Source: a virus. Taken from it: 29,432 nucleotides of DNA. Of the stretch, positions 27,592 to 29,432 are shown piece after piece. The notes beneath the pieces were generated by a model, which worked only from the letters and a program-made list of their open reading frames with translations, did not search any database and was not told the DNA's origin. Every line of letters starts with the position of its first letter. The stretch's first letter is position 1. Both the position numbers and the translations under genes were made by a program. The stretch is taken from the IMG/VR virus record IMGVR_UViG_3300035698_001887, positions 1 to 29,432 of that record; one strand, given 5' to 3'.

Positions 27592-28615
27592 TCTTCACAC
27601 TCCTCTTCTTGACTAACAGGCTTCGGTTGCCGGGCTTCTCTTCGAGGTAAAACGCGTAGGTAAGGGGCTTCTCTTCCTCGAATCGCGTGCGGTTGAACAC
27701 TGGCGGAACCGGATCGACAAACTCTGCGAACAAGTCAGGCTCAACTCCCTCGAATCGCTCCTGATCGAACACCAGCGACGGCTTCCCATTCTTCCATGTC
27801 ACGGCGGGTTTCCCATCGGGGTATCGACCGATTGTGGCGTCCTTCAAAGCGTCGCGGAGTTTGTTGCCCGCTTCCTGCTTGCGAGCCTTCGCGTCCTTCT
27901 CGTCCTGATGCGCCTGTAGGTAGCCCTGCGCCAGCGCAAGCTCATCCTCGTCGAGGTCAACAGCGTTATCGTTCTTGCCGACCGGATACAGCGTCTTGAG
28001 GACGTTCGTGCAATCGTCCGATCCGTCCATCGCTGGCGGCGTGCCACTTGTAACGAGATTCCAGAACTCCTGCTCGACACTTATGAGCGCGGCGATAGCC
28101 TCCTCGTCGCGTTCGATCTTCTCAATTCGGAGCTCGAACCCATGATTCGCTATCAGTGCCGCGAAGTATCCGAACTGGAATCCCGTGACGGCTAGGTAAT
28201 GTTGCATCTGAATCAGATACATCTCAGGGATACCGTCTGCCCAGAGTTGTTCGGATGAACTGAGCTTGCACTCCAGCACACCTTGCCCTTCGGATGTGTA
28301 GACGATCCGGTCAAGGTTCGCCAGCATCCAGTCATGTTCGTCGTGCTGTAGGATAGCGTTCCTGCGACGGATGCTCAGGCCGGTCCTCGCTGCGAACTCG
28401 CGAGCGATATCCTCCTCAAGGATCGTGCCCCACTTCATCGTCTCGGTTTCGTCCGTGTGCAGCGCTTGCCCTGTCTTCTCAAGCCACACACGCACTCGTG
28501 AGCGCCACGGATTGAGGTTGACGACGGCGGCGGCATCTGAGCCACCTAACCCCGTCATGCGGGAATCGAGCCACTGATCGCGATCAAGCTCCCGCGTCTC
28601 GGTAAGTATCCTCAT
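27581..28615 (-). CDS. YqaJ-type alkaline exonuclease (RecE/lambda exo partner)
   Basis: The ATG at 28615 overlaps the previous stop (ATGA) after GGAGGAGG. The start has the typical motif WLDSRMTGLGGSDAAAVVNL then NPWRSRVRVWLEKTG; the catalytic part is LANLDRIVYTSEGQGVLECK, where Asp and Glu-x-Lys form a PD-(D/E)xK site, followed by SEQLWADGIPEMYLIQMQHY. Such enzymes degrade one strand from a double-strand end to produce single strands for RecT. Length of 344 is near family norms with an extra C-terminal part. It forms a pair with recT. Confidence 0.92.
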   Translation of the reverse strand: MRILTETRELDRDQWLDSRMTGLGGSDAAAVVNLNPWRSRVRVWLEKTGQALHTDETETMKWGTILEEDIAREFAARTGLSIRRRNAILQHDEHDWMLANLDRIVYTSEGQGVLECKLSSSEQLWADGIPEMYLIQMQHYLAVTGFQFGYFAALIANHGFELRIEKIERDEEAIAALISVEQEFWNLVTSGTPPAMDGSDDCTNVLKTLYPVGKNDNAVDLDEDELALAQGYLQAHQDEKDAKARKQEAGNKLRDALKDATIGRYPDGKPAVTWKNGKPSLVFDQERFEGVEPDLFAEFVDPVPPVFNRTRFEEEKPLTYAFYLEEKPGNRSLLVKKRSVKNGD

Positions 28616-28965
28616 GCTAGTACGCCTCCTCCAATCACGATGTCCGTCTCACGACACGTCCGATACCGGTATTTCGCCAGCGTCAGAGCCTCGTCGTCCT
28701 CGTCGGACATCCAGTAAAACGCATCCCACACATCCTCGATAGCGTCATCGAGTGCGCCGCGAACGACCGTGACGTGTGTCGGTTTCGCGCCCTGTGCCAT
28801 CGCGTCGTTCATCCGCACAAGCAGCCACATGCTACCGTGTGGATAGAGTCTGATCGCAAAGTTCCGCTCAGTGTGAGCGACGCACAATTCCGGCTCGCAG
28901 TCCGCGCTCGTGAGCAGTCCACGCATCACGTTGGGGTCGGTGACTATTTGGATTGTCTCAGTCAT
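28612..28965 (-). CDS. Unknown protein, 117 residues
   Basis: The ATG at 28965 overlaps the end of the upstream gene by eight bases; a longer frame to 29004 is inside it. The product starts MTETIQIVTDPNVMRGLLTS and has FAIRLYPHGSMWLLVRMND, DAIEDVWDAFYWMSDEDDEA and a C-terminal YRYRTCRETDIVIGGG. No domain is recognised. Close coupling with the exonuclease hints at a recombination or early role. Confidence 0.66.
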   Translation of the reverse strand: MTETIQIVTDPNVMRGLLTSADCEPELCVAHTERNFAIRLYPHGSMWLLVRMNDAMAQGAKPTHVTVVRGALDDAIEDVWDAFYWMSDEDDEALTLAKYRYRTCRETDIVIGGGVLA

Positions 28966-29317
28966 CGTCCGGTCCACCGAATACGGCGCCAAACATGATC
29001 TCAAACGAAATCGCGTTCTGCATACGTTCGTGAGCTTGGCTCGCGTCGCACTGAACCCAGTTCGCGGGGCCGTTGCAGACCTCGTAAACCCAGTATTCCG
29101 CGCCGGTGTCGCATCTGATGTGAGTCACTGAGTGGGTGTCATCGTAAGACTGAAACTTGCTGGCGAACGGGTATCGCCACTGAGCAAGCGTCAGGCCGTT
29201 TGGAAGTGCCTCTACCGTTCCGCGTGTGTAGCTATCCATCTGTGGATCGAACACGATAGCTTCACCGGCGTACGGCGGCTTCTGGTCTGCGGAGAGTGCT
29301 ACAGGAGTGGAATTCAT
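28958..29317 (-). CDS. Unknown protein, 119 residues
   Basis: The ATG at 29317 follows GGAGGACCGCC; extension to 29350 would run through the hairpin upstream. It begins MNSTPVALSADQKPPYAGEA and has beta-rich parts (AIVFDPQMDSYTRGTVEALP, LAQWRYPFASKFQSYDDTHS, CDTGAEYWVYEVCNGPANWV). The C-terminal helix ends DDD. The small beta-rich fold could be regulatory or structural; nothing is recognised. Confidence 0.66.
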   Translation of the reverse strand: MNSTPVALSADQKPPYAGEAIVFDPQMDSYTRGTVEALPNGLTLAQWRYPFASKFQSYDDTHSVTHIRCDTGAEYWVYEVCNGPANWVQCDASQAHERMQNAISFEIMFGAVFGGPDDD

Positions 29318-29328
29318 GGCGGTCCTCC

Positions 29329-29350
29329 GTGCGGTACTGCGGGACCGCAC
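29329..29350 (-). promoter_or_regulatory. Hairpin just before the ribosome site of the 29317 gene
   Basis: The minus strand reads GTGCGGT, eight-base loop, ACCGCAC, a perfect seven-base stem ending directly at the GGAGG of the next gene. It may hold the ribosome site open or be an RNA processing signal. There is no U tract, so a terminator is unlikely. Confidence 0.55.
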
Positions 29351-29377
29351 TTGTTAACTGACCGGAGAGGCGTTATA

Positions 29378-29407
29378 TTAGGAGATGCCATCTCCAATCG
29401 AGAACAT
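29378..29407 (-). CDS. Possible 9-codon minicistron MFSIGDGIS
   Basis: The ATG at 29407 has the same GAGGACCGCC before it as the gene at 29317 (13 bases identical at 29315-29327 and 29405-29417). The frame stops after nine codons at TAA 29378. The match suggests a duplicated translation start, perhaps a leader peptide. The region to the right edge (29408-29432) is too short to judge. Confidence 0.3.
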   Translation of the reverse strand: MFSIGDGIS

Positions 29408-29432
29408 GGCGGTCCTCGGCTGGATGATACTC

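Overview
The window is a contiguous piece of a tailed double-stranded DNA phage (or prophage) with an HK97-type head and a long, probably siphovirus-type tail tube. No bacterial housekeeping gene, rRNA or tRNA was seen. Host identity cannot be read from the sequence. A lipoprotein with a lipobox and an exported protein ending in Phe after beta-rich sequence point to a Gram-negative host. No integrase lies in the window, so lifestyle is open.

Nearly every gene is on the minus strand, packed with ATGA, GTGA, TGATG or TAATG stop/start overlaps, so the map reads from right to left. (1) 29407-26266: two small unknown genes, then a YqaJ-type exonuclease and a RecT annealase. (2) 26159-20743: replication genes: an initiator-like winged-helix protein whose gene carries a repeat cluster plus an AT-rich tract (candidate origin), a DnaC-type loader, small unknown genes and a DnaB helicase. 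(3) 20725-17143: small Cys-rich or unknown genes, a DNA methyltransferase, a 56-codon gene and a 32-codon gene that encodes only an SSB-like C-terminal tail. (4) 16328-17146: the only plus-strand island, holding a ribbon-helix-helix regulator, an unknown 70-codon gene and a lipoprotein. It sits back-to-back with a minus-strand promoter across an intergenic region with four GTTGAC-core boxes. (5) 16206-13648: accessory genes with two clear promoters and two intrinsic terminators. (6) 13614-11321: a promoter, a 50-codon leader-like ORF inside a potential RNA structure, an exported beta-rich protein, a membrane protein split over two frames, and a second methyltransferase flanked by 35-bp direct repeats. 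(7) 11310-1: a PLD-like protein, small and large terminase, portal, Mu-F-like head protein, three small genes, prohead protease, major capsid protein, a signal-anchored fibre-like protein, head-tail joining proteins, tail completion proteins and the start of the tail tube gene, which runs off the left edge.

Logic of the system: RecT plus exonuclease suggests single-strand-annealing recombination, and initiator, DnaC and DnaB suggest lambda-like theta initiation with host primase and polymerase. The most notable observations are the lambda-like origin layout in the initiator gene, the SSB tail without an SSB, the Pro-Phe-ending DnaB, the cleanly removable methyltransferase gene, the split membrane protein and the opposite-strand regulator/lipoprotein island. 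All family names rest on recognition of sequence patterns by eye; no database search was possible.
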